NCBI GenBank assembly: GCA_050175615.1
Contig: JBFXIU010000102.1
Location: 1-11,780, forward strand
DNA from: CAYXXZ01 sp050175615
GTDB lineage: Bacteria; Pseudomonadota; Gammaproteobacteria; Pseudomonadales; Porticoccaceae
Reading direction: 5' to 3'
Length of the DNA: 11,780 bases
Shown here: in pieces, positions 1 through 6,359 of the stretch
Layout of the letters: the number at the start of each line of letters is the position of its first letter
How positions within the stretch are numbered: the stretch's first letter is position 1
Position numbers and translations under genes: made by a program
Notes under the pieces: model-generated
The model's database searches: none
What the model saw: the letters and a program-made list of their open reading frames with translations, nothing else
Told to the model about the DNA's origin: nothing

Positions 1-444
1 CTTGATGTCGCTGTACGCTACAAAACCCAAGCGGGTTTTGTAGCCACTGGCGACAACATACCAGTCCCCGTCATGGCCTAGCACACAGCCATCACTGGCA
101 ATACGCCCCAATTCCCTGGCAAGAGGTTCTCCCCTCGAAGAGTACGGACCGCACGGCAAAGATACGAGCTGTCCCTTTCTAACTACGGGGCAGGATGGCA
201 GAGAAGGAGGGGGAGGAACATCACTCCCGAAAAGTAAAATGTTCCGCACAAGGGCTGCCACCTCTTCAAAGTCCAGCCACAACTTTTCCCCGTTTGGGGT
301 GTCGTGCCAGCGCCCATTAATCCGTGCGCGAAAGCTCGCCGGTTCGCCGTCTTCCCACAATTCAGCTTCAAATAATTCAACTTTTACTGTTGTTGCCCCA
401 ATTTTAAGGCAAAAAGCCGCTATTTTTTTTCGTTTTTCGCTCAC
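1..444 (-). CDS. Hypothetical protein, C-terminally cut by the window edge
   Basis: I do not recognise this protein. The frame is open from a GTG at 444 to the left edge (148 codons, no stop), so the C-terminus is missing. The start is chosen because GTG overlaps the stop codon of the upstream HTH gene as GTGA, with a TGAGG ribosome binding site about 9 nt upstream, which suggests translational coupling. The N-terminal half (residues 8-72) is mixed hydrophobic and charged and ends in a helix-like stretch (DFEEVAALVRNILLFG). A proline-rich linker (77-83, DVPPPPSLP region) follows. The rest (88-148) is beta-rich with GQLVSLP, GDWYVVASG and LGFVAYSDIK, which loosely recalls a small SH3-like barrel; that is only an impression. 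Its place after the terminase genes suggests a head, head-tail joining or accessory protein, but nothing in the sequence proves this. Confidence 0.7.
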   Translation of the reverse strand, partial: MSEKRKKIAAFCLKIGATTVKVELFEAELWEDGEPASFRARINGRWHDTPNGEKLWLDFEEVAALVRNILLFGSDVPPPPSLPSCPVVRKGQLVSLPCGPYSSRGEPLARELGRIASDGCVLGHDGDWYVVASGYKTRLGFVAYSDIK

Positions 445-662
445 GGTTTTGCCTCACTATTGGGGCAAGACTGAAAAACGCAGCCCACCAAAGCACGGCA
501 GTCGTTCTCATACACCCATAAACCACGAGCGCTGCCCTGCACCCGGTACCCTGGCAATGCGCCGGAGCGCACGAGAACATAAAAACGATCTTTTTTACAA
601 CCCAATATCTCGCAGGCCTGACGCCAGTTAAGCCGCCGCCCTTTGTTCGCAGTATTATTCAT
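441..662 (-). CDS. Small HTH_17/excisionase-like DNA-binding protein (73 aa)
   Basis: This 73-residue protein has one winged-helix/HTH module of the MerR/excisionase type. Residues 11-60 read LNWRQACEILGCKK, then a recognition-helix-like stretch ending in VRSGALPGYRV, then a wing (GSARGLWVYENDCRALV). That order (helix, turn, helix, 'SG.LP.yrv' hairpin, 'y..D...lv') is typical of HTH_17 proteins. The start is ATG 662, with AGGAGT about 8 nt upstream inside the end of the terminase gene; longer in-frame extensions run into the terminase coding sequence and lack a site. It begins 4 nt after the large-terminase stop and overlaps the next gene by GTGA. Lambda gpW, a small head-completion protein, occupies this position, yet this sequence looks DNA-binding. 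It may bind DNA at packaging or act as a regulator; the role is open. Confidence 0.75.
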   Translation of the reverse strand: MNNTANKGRRLNWRQACEILGCKKDRFYVLVRSGALPGYRVQGSARGLWVYENDCRALVGCVFQSCPNSEAKP

Positions 663-666
663 GTGA

Positions 667-2688
667 CTAACTCCTATAGCTGCCGAGATGGCCTGCAATC
701 CCCGAAGATTCACCGCGAACCCGGTCCACGATTTTGCGCTTTTTGTCCCCTGAAGGAACCCGCGTGTTGCGGACGTTGAGGATATAGGCCATCGCCTTGC
801 ACATAACCTCACAGTCCCAAAAATGGTTAGGACGCTGGTGAGGATTAACCCATGCATGCTTCACATCGTCATATACCTCAGCGCACATTTCACGGGCGTA
901 TTCTTCAAGTTCATTCTTGTCGTTGCTGTGCAGATGGAATGCGCCGGGGTCGTTGGGATTGATGCTGAGCTTGCCCGCCAAATCATCTTTGAAAAATGTA
1001 GTATCGCAACGCCATAGATTTATGCCGCCTGAAATTTTAACTTTATTGCCTTTTATATCAGGATAGTATTCTTGCGGTGTGGGCGTGTATGGCTGCGTCA
1101 TTGAAAGAACACCTTGCCAAGGGTAAACCCTTCCACGATGTTTAACGGCGTAACGGTATATCTCTGCCGTGCGACCGCCCATTGCATCTATCATTGCAGC
1201 CCGCACAACGTATTTTCGTTCATCCGCATCTGTGTATGTTGTACGCCATAAAATTTCATCAACAGCGGTAAGCGTCTCGGCAATACCGCACTGCACAAGC
1301 CAACTCTCCTCAATATCGCCAAACCCAAAAGCGCGTATGACGTACCGGAAATGGCTTTTCTGCGTGTCTACCGCAGCAAGCAACATCGACACGCGCGGCT
1401 TGCTATCGACAAAGCCGGGCACCTTGCCGCGAGGCCTGTCGTCACAAAGAGCTAGAATACCGTCTTCTTGCCGTGCGGTATGCTCCACCACCCACGGCAG
1501 TGCCTTGTACTGGTTCTGTAACTTTTTCAGTTCGTCAGTGCTTCCCGTCTGCTTGTACATCAGCGCTTGTCGGGCGATGTCAGAGAGGCTGACGAAAAAA
1601 GATATCCAAGCCGGGATGTGAAAACCGACCTTCAACGGGCGGTATGTTGCCAGATAGGCGGCGAGGTCTAATCCAGTTTCGCGCTCTCGCCATTCCCCCC
1701 CACGTACAGCCCTGTCTCGGTCATTATCGTCCCACACTGTTCCGCAGTGCTCACACGGGTATGTGGCAAGACGCTGGGCCAATACGGTCTCGGCGGCTGG
1801 CTCTGCATCGGTATCTTTACCGGGCCAGTCAATACGCTCGAACTGCATGAGCTGGAACATGCCGCAATGCGGGCACCGCGCCCAATAGTCGAGCCGTGCC
1901 TGGGCTTCCTGCGTGAACGCCTTCCATATTGGGCCAGCTTCTGTCGTTGGTGTACTGGTTTTCATGACATGCGACCGCCCGCGTCTGCGCCATGTTGTCA
2001 CACGCATTTCGGCCAGAGCCTCGGACGTGGCTTCGTTCTTTGGGTCTTTGTATTTATCCAACTCGTCAAGGATAAGGATACGGATAGGCTTATTGCCCAA
2101 GCGAGAAACTGACCCTGACCAACCAAGATAAATGGGCATGTGCATGAGGTTGATGCGCAACGAGCTGGCATCATCGCCGTATCCCGTCATATATTCACGC
2201 AGCCGTGGAGAGACCTGTATCATGGGTATGATACGATCTTTGGCATTTTCGCGCGCGGTCAGTTCATCAGGATAGACATACATGACCGGGCCGGGGCTGC
2301 GGTCTATGCAGTAACCCACGAAATTATGGCCAGCCTCAGAACCGCCAGTTTGTGGACTTTTGCAAACAATGGTCGTTTCAACACCCGGATAGGCCATCGT
2401 GTCCATTATGCCCACAAGGTACGGCGTGAACTGGTTGTGCCAGCGCCCAGGAATGGCGCTCATTTCAACAACGCGGTATTTTTCTGCCCATTGGCTGACT
2501 GGTATGGGCTTGCGCCGCCGCAACACCTGACGTTCACCGCGCGAAAATGCAAAATCAATCTTGCCCCCATCCTTGGCGAGACCTTGCACGGCCTCGCGAA
2601 GGAATGGGGGAAACCATGCTGGAATGGTCGCTCTGATGTACTTGCGGCGTTCCACAGGCGGCAAAGGCAGCAGGGTTACTTGGCTCAT
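667..2688 (-). CDS. terL: Phage terminase large subunit, GpA family
   Basis: This is the ATP-driven packaging motor and nuclease that cuts phage DNA and pumps it into the prohead. Its 673 aa fit the GpA family. The N-terminal ATPase shows a divergent Walker A (KSPQTGGSEAG, 110-120), Walker B (ILILDELD, 204-211, acidic D208/E209) and a coupling motif (KTSTPTTEAGPIW, 243-255). Two CxxC pairs (C272/C275 and C312/C315) form a probable zinc site, as seen in many GpA-type terminases. The C-terminal nuclease region has candidate metal-binding aspartates D441 (AAVDTQ), D501 (MIDAMGGRT) and D625 (HFWDCE). ATG 2688 overlaps the TGA of a 13-codon reading frame and has AGGGA about 8 nt upstream. The gene follows the C5 methyltransferase by 40 nt and the small HTH gene follows it by 4 nt. 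The sequence looks intact. Confidence 0.95.
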   Translation of the reverse strand: MSQVTLLPLPPVERRKYIRATIPAWFPPFLREAVQGLAKDGGKIDFAFSRGERQVLRRRKPIPVSQWAEKYRVVEMSAIPGRWHNQFTPYLVGIMDTMAYPGVETTIVCKSPQTGGSEAGHNFVGYCIDRSPGPVMYVYPDELTARENAKDRIIPMIQVSPRLREYMTGYGDDASSLRINLMHMPIYLGWSGSVSRLGNKPIRILILDELDKYKDPKNEATSEALAEMRVTTWRRRGRSHVMKTSTPTTEAGPIWKAFTQEAQARLDYWARCPHCGMFQLMQFERIDWPGKDTDAEPAAETVLAQRLATYPCEHCGTVWDDNDRDRAVRGGEWRERETGLDLAAYLATYRPLKVGFHIPAWISFFVSLSDIARQALMYKQTGSTDELKKLQNQYKALPWVVEHTARQEDGILALCDDRPRGKVPGFVDSKPRVSMLLAAVDTQKSHFRYVIRAFGFGDIEESWLVQCGIAETLTAVDEILWRTTYTDADERKYVVRAAMIDAMGGRTAEIYRYAVKHRGRVYPWQGVLSMTQPYTPTPQEYYPDIKGNKVKISGGINLWRCDTTFFKDDLAGKLSINPNDPGAFHLHSNDKNELEEYAREMCAEVYDDVKHAWVNPHQRPNHFWDCEVMCKAMAYILNVRNTRVPSGDKKRKIVDRVRGESSGIAGHLGSYRS

Positions 2689-2728
2689 AATTTTTCCCTG
2701 AGGATATTGGGTTGAGGGTTCGTCATTT

Positions 2729-4516
2729 TTACTGCGCGGACATAAGCGCTGCGGCCACAGGCTTTACCCATATGGGCTGTGAACTCATGGAAAAAGTTTC
2801 TCCTGCCCAGGTGAGCAGCAGCACCTCTCCCATAACTCCGGCTATTGCAGCGGCTGCAGGCGGTGGAACCGCGTTTCCTATACGCTCCCGCCATGCCGAA
2901 TCTGACAGCCCGTCAAGTTCAAATTGCTCTTCCGGGTCGAGAAGTCCTTGCAGGGCCGCAAGTTCGAGAGTGGTAAAAGGCCTGTGCCAAGTGCCGTCCA
3001 AGGCGCGGATGACAGCTACGCAATTTTCATTTTGTTCAGGCATGCGCGGGTCAGCCACATTGCCATACCCGTTATCAGTGGCAAGGTGCCCGGAAATCGT
3101 TTTTGCTGGCTGCCCCCAATCCAAAACTCCATACATGCCGCTCCGGGAATGTTTTCCGTTTACATCCCATCCCGTGCGGGGATCTGCCAGCGCGTACGCG
3201 CCTTGCGCAGAGGTACTGTTAGAGAGCACGGTGCCAGCAGAAGAATTAAAATCTGCAACGGTGAATTTACCGTTGAACGTAGACATAATTCTAGGGTCAG
3301 CCACATTTTGCCCACCACTGCTTGGATGGCCCCCAGCAGTTACCGTGCCGCCCGGGGAATCGAAGGAGACGACCCTATAAACATTACTGTGGTGCGCCCC
3401 CGTGAATCTTTGATCCGCGACAGCGCATGCCCCTTGGGCAAGGCCGTGTCCCCCAACCACTGAGCCCGTAGCCCCACTAAATTGCGCGACGGCATACTTA
3501 CTGAAAGCCCCTCCATTCGGTGCCCTGACATCAGCAATGGCAAAGCGGCCTGTGGTAACACCGCTCTTCCCGGTTATCGTACCACTATGCTGCCCCCACG
3601 GGAGGACGCCAAGAACTCCATCCTGCCAAACCTTTTCAGGAATTATGTTGTAGTCACGCAAGAATCCATCTTCCACAGCAAGACGATTAAGGCTGCGCCA
3701 GTCGGAACCAGCCTCGACAAAGGCAAGACGAACCCATGTTTTCCATTGCAACTTGGGGATTCGGTGCATTGCCCCACCGTATGGATTACCATCGGGCAAG
3801 AACCCTGGCACGGGCATGCGTCCAAGGATGTCCCCAACAGCCAACAACGGGCGCTTATGCGGCTCGTAGAGGTATGAGGGCACTTTTTTCATATACCGGG
3901 CCACCAGTAAAAAACGCTTACGGCTTTGGGCAAGGCCGCCAATCTGGCCGCAGTCATGCGTTGTTTCGGCCACGGCGTAACCATATGAACGCAGTAGGGC
4001 CGTAATCTGATCCAGCAAGTGCCGGCCACGAGTCGCGATACGCGGCACATTCTCAAGAATAATCAATTCCACCGGGTCGTCCTGATAGGCTTCAAGAAAC
4101 AGCCATATGCCGCGCAGAGTTAGACGGTTCAACGCTTGATACTTGGCACTTCGGCTTTTTGATTCGGAGAGGAGACCAGACAACCCTTTGCACGGTGGCG
4201 AAAGAAATCCGATGTGCGGGTGTTCATAGCCGAAGGCCCGGCGCAAATCGTCGGGCATCGCTTCGTGCCAGTCTTTGGGCGGTTCTTGTCCATGAAATGC
4301 GATATATTGGTCTCGGTCGAACATATCCAGATATGTGCCGGGAACCCCTGACAATTTGGAAAAATCAGCCAGGGCTGCTTTGTCAACGTCGACGCCGCCA
4401 AGGCAGCGGAATTTGGCTTCAATATTACCATAACGGGCGCGCCCGTTGTTAAATCCCTTGGCGCCGCCGCCCAAACCACAAAAGAGATGCGCGTGGCGAA
4501 TTTCCATATATTCCAT
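2729..4516 (-). CDS. C5-cytosine DNA methyltransferase with five 30-residue repeat modules
   Basis: This enzyme should transfer a methyl group from SAM to C5 of cytosine in a specific DNA site. All key motifs are present in order: motif I (HLFCGLGGGAKGF, 10-22), II (GGVDVDKAAL, 40-49), IV (FLSPPCKGLSG, 104-114, catalytic Cys109), VI (ENVPRI, 155-160), VIII (QSRKRF, 197-202) and X (GNAVPPPAAAAIA, 547-559). The 345-residue stretch between VIII and X, where the target-recognition domain lies, is unusually long and holds five repeated modules, described separately. No nuclease gene is next to it, so it is likely an orphan phage methyltransferase for protection against host restriction or for marking packaging DNA. 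Several starts are possible (TTG 4528, ATG 4519, ATG 4516); ATG 4516 is preferred because GGAG sits 6 nt upstream of it. It lies between the two terminase genes. Confidence 0.93.
   Translation of the reverse strand: MEYMEIRHAHLFCGLGGGAKGFNNGRARYGNIEAKFRCLGGVDVDKAALADFSKLSGVPGTYLDMFDRDQYIAFHGQEPPKDWHEAMPDDLRRAFGYEHPHIGFLSPPCKGLSGLLSESKSRSAKYQALNRLTLRGIWLFLEAYQDDPVELIILENVPRIATRGRHLLDQITALLRSYGYAVAETTHDCGQIGGLAQSRKRFLLVARYMKKVPSYLYEPHKRPLLAVGDILGRMPVPGFLPDGNPYGGAMHRIPKLQWKTWVRLAFVEAGSDWRSLNRLAVEDGFLRDYNIIPEKVWQDGVLGVLPWGQHSGTITGKSGVTTGRFAIADVRAPNGGAFSKYAVAQFSGATGSVVGGHGLAQGACAVADQRFTGAHHSNVYRVVSFDSPGGTVTAGGHPSSGGQNVADPRIMSTFNGKFTVADFNSSAGTVLSNSTSAQGAYALADPRTGWDVNGKHSRSGMYGVLDWGQPAKTISGHLATDNGYGNVADPRMPEQNENCVAVIRALDGTWHRPFTTLELAALQGLLDPEEQFELDGLSDSAWRERIGNAVPPPAAAAIAGVMGEVLLLTWAGETFSMSSQPIWVKPVAAALMSAQ
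3044..3613 (-). repeat. Five degenerate 30-residue modules inside the C5 methyltransferase
   Basis: Five modules, each exactly 30 residues long, cover DNA 3613-3524, 3496-3407, 3379-3290, 3265-3176 and 3133-3044 (residues 302-331, 341-370, 380-409, 418-447 and 462-491). The shared pattern starts Y/F/L-x-V-x-x-W/F, has T/S-I/V at positions 12-13 (usually preceded by G), a glycine fixed at position 22, and ends V/I/L-A-D-P/V/Q-R. Module starts are 39, 39, 38 and 44 residues apart. At DNA level only short stretches are still identical, for example the 14 bp GGGTCAGCCACATT at 3048-3061 and 3294-3307, so the duplication is old or has been selected at protein level. Confidence 0.85.
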
Positions 4517-4573
4517 CATTAACTCCAATCTGTTTCACTGGTTGGAAGAGGATGTGCCCCAATAGCAGACAGG

Positions 4574-5320
4574 TTATTGCTGCCTATCGCCATCACTCTC
4601 CGATGAAGCGGTTTCGCCGTCATCGGGCTTCACTTCCACCGTAATATCCATTTCGCGGCTGTATTCGGAGAGGGCTTCATCAAAGACACTTTCCAGCCGT
4701 GCGACTAGAGCCTGACTCTTTTTGGGATTGCCTTCGGCTGTGGCAATAATGTCAAGAGCGTGAGCTTCAAAGGCCGTCTTGATGCTTGCGGCGAGGGTAA
4801 GCGCACGGCCAGCCAGCTCGGCATGTACAGCCTCGCGCGATATATAGAGCCCTTTCTTAATGCTCAGGTTGAACTCTTCTTTGCCTGCCTGAGCTTCTGC
4901 GCGGCGAATATCGGCCTCTTCCTTACGCCGCAGGCGGTCTGCCGCCTGTTCCGCAACAGTGTCGGACGTGCCAGTTGTAGGTAGCGAGGCCATGTAGCGG
5001 TCAACCCTGCGGCGGCTAAAGGTGCCGTCCGGCTGCTTGGGCAGGCGCCCTAGCTGTATATCCTCATACAGCTTTGTTTTCTTGAGTTTGCGTCCGTTCT
5101 CCTCGACATAAGAAAGCACCTCGCGGGCATTCTTCAAATTTTTTGCAGCGTCCATTCGTGCCTCCAGCAGTTTGGAGGCACGTTCCAGCGCAGCGAGATT
5201 TGTTGCAGACGGGTCTGACAAGGTTGCCCGCTTGGCGCTTTCCTTGGCGCTCAAGAGCACCTGAATGTCGGTTTGCGCGCTGCGTTGCAGCAATTCGTCA
5301 AGATTTTTTTCGTCAGGCAT
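4574..5320 (-). CDS. Probable terminase small subunit, Nu1-like (248 aa)
   Basis: This is probably the DNA-recognition subunit of the packaging terminase. Residues 66-112 look like a winged HTH (REVLSYVEENG, KLYEDIQLGRLPKQPDG, TFSRRRVDRYMASL). A long charged helix (121-155, rich in R, K, E, A) follows, then the GLYISREAV hinge (157-165) and a helical region (166-222). The acidic tail ends in DGETASSESDGDRQQ. HTH, charged helix and 'R.E...el' segment in that order match Nu1-type small subunits. Residues 1-65 are an extra helical N-terminus. ATG 5320 is chosen because GAGG lies 5 nt upstream; an upstream ATG (5386) has no site. The large subunit lies one gene downstream, with a methyltransferase between. 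The family is inferred from architecture, not from close sequence recall. Confidence 0.7.
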   Translation of the reverse strand: MPDEKNLDELLQRSAQTDIQVLLSAKESAKRATLSDPSATNLAALERASKLLEARMDAAKNLKNAREVLSYVEENGRKLKKTKLYEDIQLGRLPKQPDGTFSRRRVDRYMASLPTTGTSDTVAEQAADRLRRKEEADIRRAEAQAGKEEFNLSIKKGLYISREAVHAELAGRALTLAASIKTAFEAHALDIIATAEGNPKKSQALVARLESVFDEALSEYSREMDITVEVKPDDGETASSESDGDRQQ

Positions 5321-5494
5321 AACATCCTCGTTCACGTTGAAGGCGCGGGCAATCCGCCTGCCATCCTTGCAGCATGGCCCCTCCATTGATTTTTCACATG
5401 GGAGGGGATAGGCTTCGCTCGGTTAGTGAGGGGCCTATCCCCTTCCTGCCCAGGGAGTGATGGGGCTGGTCCCCCGTCACTCCCACCTGTTTTT
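5321..5494. other. Noncoding gap with two strong inverted repeats; candidate cos/pac region
   Basis: No gene is visible in these 174 bp. The region holds a perfect 11-bp inverted repeat (AGGGGATAGGC at 5403-5413 and its complement at 5433-5443, 19-nt loop) and a 13-bp repeat with one mismatch (5453-5465 and 5472-5484, 6-nt loop). It lies directly upstream of the small terminase gene, which is where lambda-type phages keep cos. The role as a packaging site is inferred from position and structure only; no known cos sequence was recognised. Confidence 0.4.
5403..5443. repeat. Perfect 11-bp inverted repeat upstream of small terminase gene
   Basis: AGGGGATAGGC (5403-5413) is repeated as its exact reverse complement at 5433-5443, with a 19-nt loop. 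Neither side is followed by a T-run, so it is not a simple intrinsic terminator. It could be a protein-binding site or an RNA hairpin in the leader of the small terminase transcript. Confidence 0.7.
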
Positions 5495-5495
5495 T
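5453..5495 (+). terminator. Intrinsic-terminator-like hairpin facing the plus strand
   Basis: The stem pairs 5453-5465 (GGGAGTGATGGGG) with 5472-5484 around a 6-nt loop, and T6 follows 5 nt later (5490-5495). The single mismatch is a G-U wobble in plus-strand RNA but an A-C mismatch in minus-strand RNA, and the T-run exists only on the plus side. All nearby genes are on the minus strand, so it faces against them. It ends at the stop codon of the DUF488-family gene. It would stop antisense RNA entering that gene, or the hairpin may serve another role. Confidence 0.5.
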
Positions 5496-5848
5496 CAGCC
5501 CAGCAAGCTTACTTGGTCGCGCCATTCCGGCACGTCGATACCCATCAGTTCATGTATGTATTTCGCCAGTACACGCCTGTGACATTCTTCGGGGTTGCTC
5601 TCGAAGCAACAGAGGATGGGTGCTGGCGTCAGGCTTACAATCTGCCGCAGGTAGTTCTCCAATATTTCAGAAGAAGCGAAGCGCAACTGGAGGTCTGCCC
5701 GGTAAGCTCCCTTCCAGTCATCAGCCCACGGATCTGACGGTATGAAGAGGTCTGCGCGCGGACCGCGAAAAAACGGCGCGCGCTTGGCAATACAAACGCG
5801 CCGCTCACGCGGAGACTTCCCTGAAAAAAATGAAGTGGTGATATTCAT
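5495..5848 (-). CDS. DUF488-family protein (117 aa)
   Basis: The family is recognised from its C-terminal signature PILCCFESNPEECHRRVLAKYI (residues 77-98 region, with C80/C81, E83 and the CHR triad at 89-91). This corresponds to the DUF488 pattern of a hydrophobic strand, 'LLCxExxPxxCHRxxLA' and a helix. The N-terminus (NITTSFFSG, then VCIAKRAPFF and LFIPSDPW) also matches the strand layout of the subgroup that begins with 'iyTSyf'. The biochemical role of the family is not settled. The conserved Cys/His suggests a redox, metal or nucleic-acid function, which is inference. The start is ATG 5848, with AGGTAGGA just upstream. It begins 9 nt after the stop of the 131-aa gene, so the two are probably cotranscribed. 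It looks like an accessory (moron-type) gene. Confidence 0.75.
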   Translation of the reverse strand: MNITTSFFSGKSPRERRVCIAKRAPFFRGPRADLFIPSDPWADDWKGAYRADLQLRFASSEILENYLRQIVSLTPAPILCCFESNPEECHRRVLAKYIHELMGIDVPEWRDQVSLLG

Positions 5849-5857
5849 AGTTCCTAC

Positions 5858-6253
5858 CTAAAAAGGGATTTCATCAACTGTGCTGCCCCTGAACTCGGAC
5901 AACCTTTCTTCAAGCAACTGCCCATAAATGTGATCTTCCTTGGGACCGCGTGGCGTATAGGCCAAGAGGTAATCAATCAGGTCGGAGGTCGTTTCAAAGC
6001 CGTACCGTTCAGCCACAAGATCTGCAGGGCAAGCTGTCCCGCTACGTACCAGAAGATTAGGCATAATGCGGACAAGCTCTTTCACAACCTCTTTCCCGTG
6101 TTCTTCCACCGCTGGGCCGAGCCTGATGCGGCCGTACCAGATTTCGTCATATAGCGCGTACTGCTGCTGCACCATATCGTGTGCAATTGCGCGGCATTCC
6201 CTCTCAATCTTCCGCATTTCTTTTTTGCTGATATTCATATCCTCGGCATTCAT
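5858..6253 (-). CDS. Hypothetical protein (131 aa), phage accessory gene
   Basis: I do not recognise this protein. It is soluble, charged and probably mostly helical: a lysine/arginine/glutamate-rich N-terminal helix (ISKKEMRKIERECRAIAHDM, residues 8-27), a tyrosine/tryptophan patch (YALYDEIWYGRIRLG, 32-46), a middle helix (HGKEVVKELVRIM) and an acidic C-terminal region (LLEERLSEFRGSTVDEIPF). No signal peptide, membrane segment or catalytic motif is visible. ATG 6253 is chosen because GGAG lies 5 nt upstream; the later ATG (6238) has a poorly spaced site. The Shine-Dalgarno sequence lies inside a perfect 9-bp stem, which suggests controlled translation. The DUF488-family gene follows after 9 nt. 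Confidence 0.75.
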   Translation of the reverse strand: MNAEDMNISKKEMRKIERECRAIAHDMVQQQYALYDEIWYGRIRLGPAVEEHGKEVVKELVRIMPNLLVRSGTACPADLVAERYGFETTSDLIDYLLAYTPRGPKEDHIYGQLLEERLSEFRGSTVDEIPF

Positions 6254-6254
6254 A

Positions 6255-6290
6255 TTGGCTCCGCTTGACTTTTAAAGCGCTCGGAGCCAA
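6255..6290 (-). promoter_or_regulatory. Perfect 9-bp hairpin that buries the RBS of the 131-aa gene
   Basis: On the minus strand TTGGCTCCG (6290-6282) pairs exactly with CGGAGCCAA (6263-6255) around an 18-nt loop. The downstream arm contains the GGAG ribosome binding site and ends one base before ATG 6253. When folded, the stem would block ribosome access. The same palindrome could instead be a protein operator. There is no T-run after it on either strand, so it is not an ordinary terminator. Confidence 0.55.
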
Positions 6291-6332
6291 CCTTTTCAAG
6301 CAATTGGTCGGTCAGCTCCGGCCCTGATTGTT

Positions 6333-6359
6333 GGCGGCTGGTGACACAGCCGCCTTTTT
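6333..6359 (+). terminator. Intrinsic terminator facing the plus strand
   Basis: GGCGGCTG (6333-6340) and CAGCCGCC (6347-6354) form a perfect 8-bp GC-rich stem with a 6-nt loop (GTGACA), followed at once by five T and then ATTTG. This is a textbook rho-independent terminator for plus-strand RNA. On the minus strand no T-run follows the stem. It overlaps the stop codon (6358-6360) of the minus-strand 84-aa gene, and no plus-strand gene is visible upstream of it. Confidence 0.65.

Noticed and set aside
239..631. Plus-strand open frame of 130 codons
   Set aside because: It lies antisense to two coupled minus-strand genes, has a low-complexity Ser/Arg/Pro-rich product and no convincing start site.
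663..857. N-terminal extension of the 73-aa HTH protein
   Set aside because: It would be read in another frame through the end of the terminase gene; ATG 662 has its own good AGGAGT site.
2140..3380. Long plus-strand open frames (2140-2715 and 2712-3380)
   Set aside because: They are antisense to the large terminase and C5 methyltransferase, whose family motifs fix the minus strand as coding; the plus-strand products show no domain logic.
392..4559. Scattered TGCCCCAA/TTGGGGCA octamers (392-399, 461-468, 4552-4559)
   Set aside because: Too few, not evenly spaced and partly inside coding sequence; chance is a sufficient explanation.
5321..5386. 22-residue N-terminal extension of the small terminase subunit
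   Set aside because: ATG 5386 has no ribosome binding site, while ATG 5320 has GAGG at good spacing.
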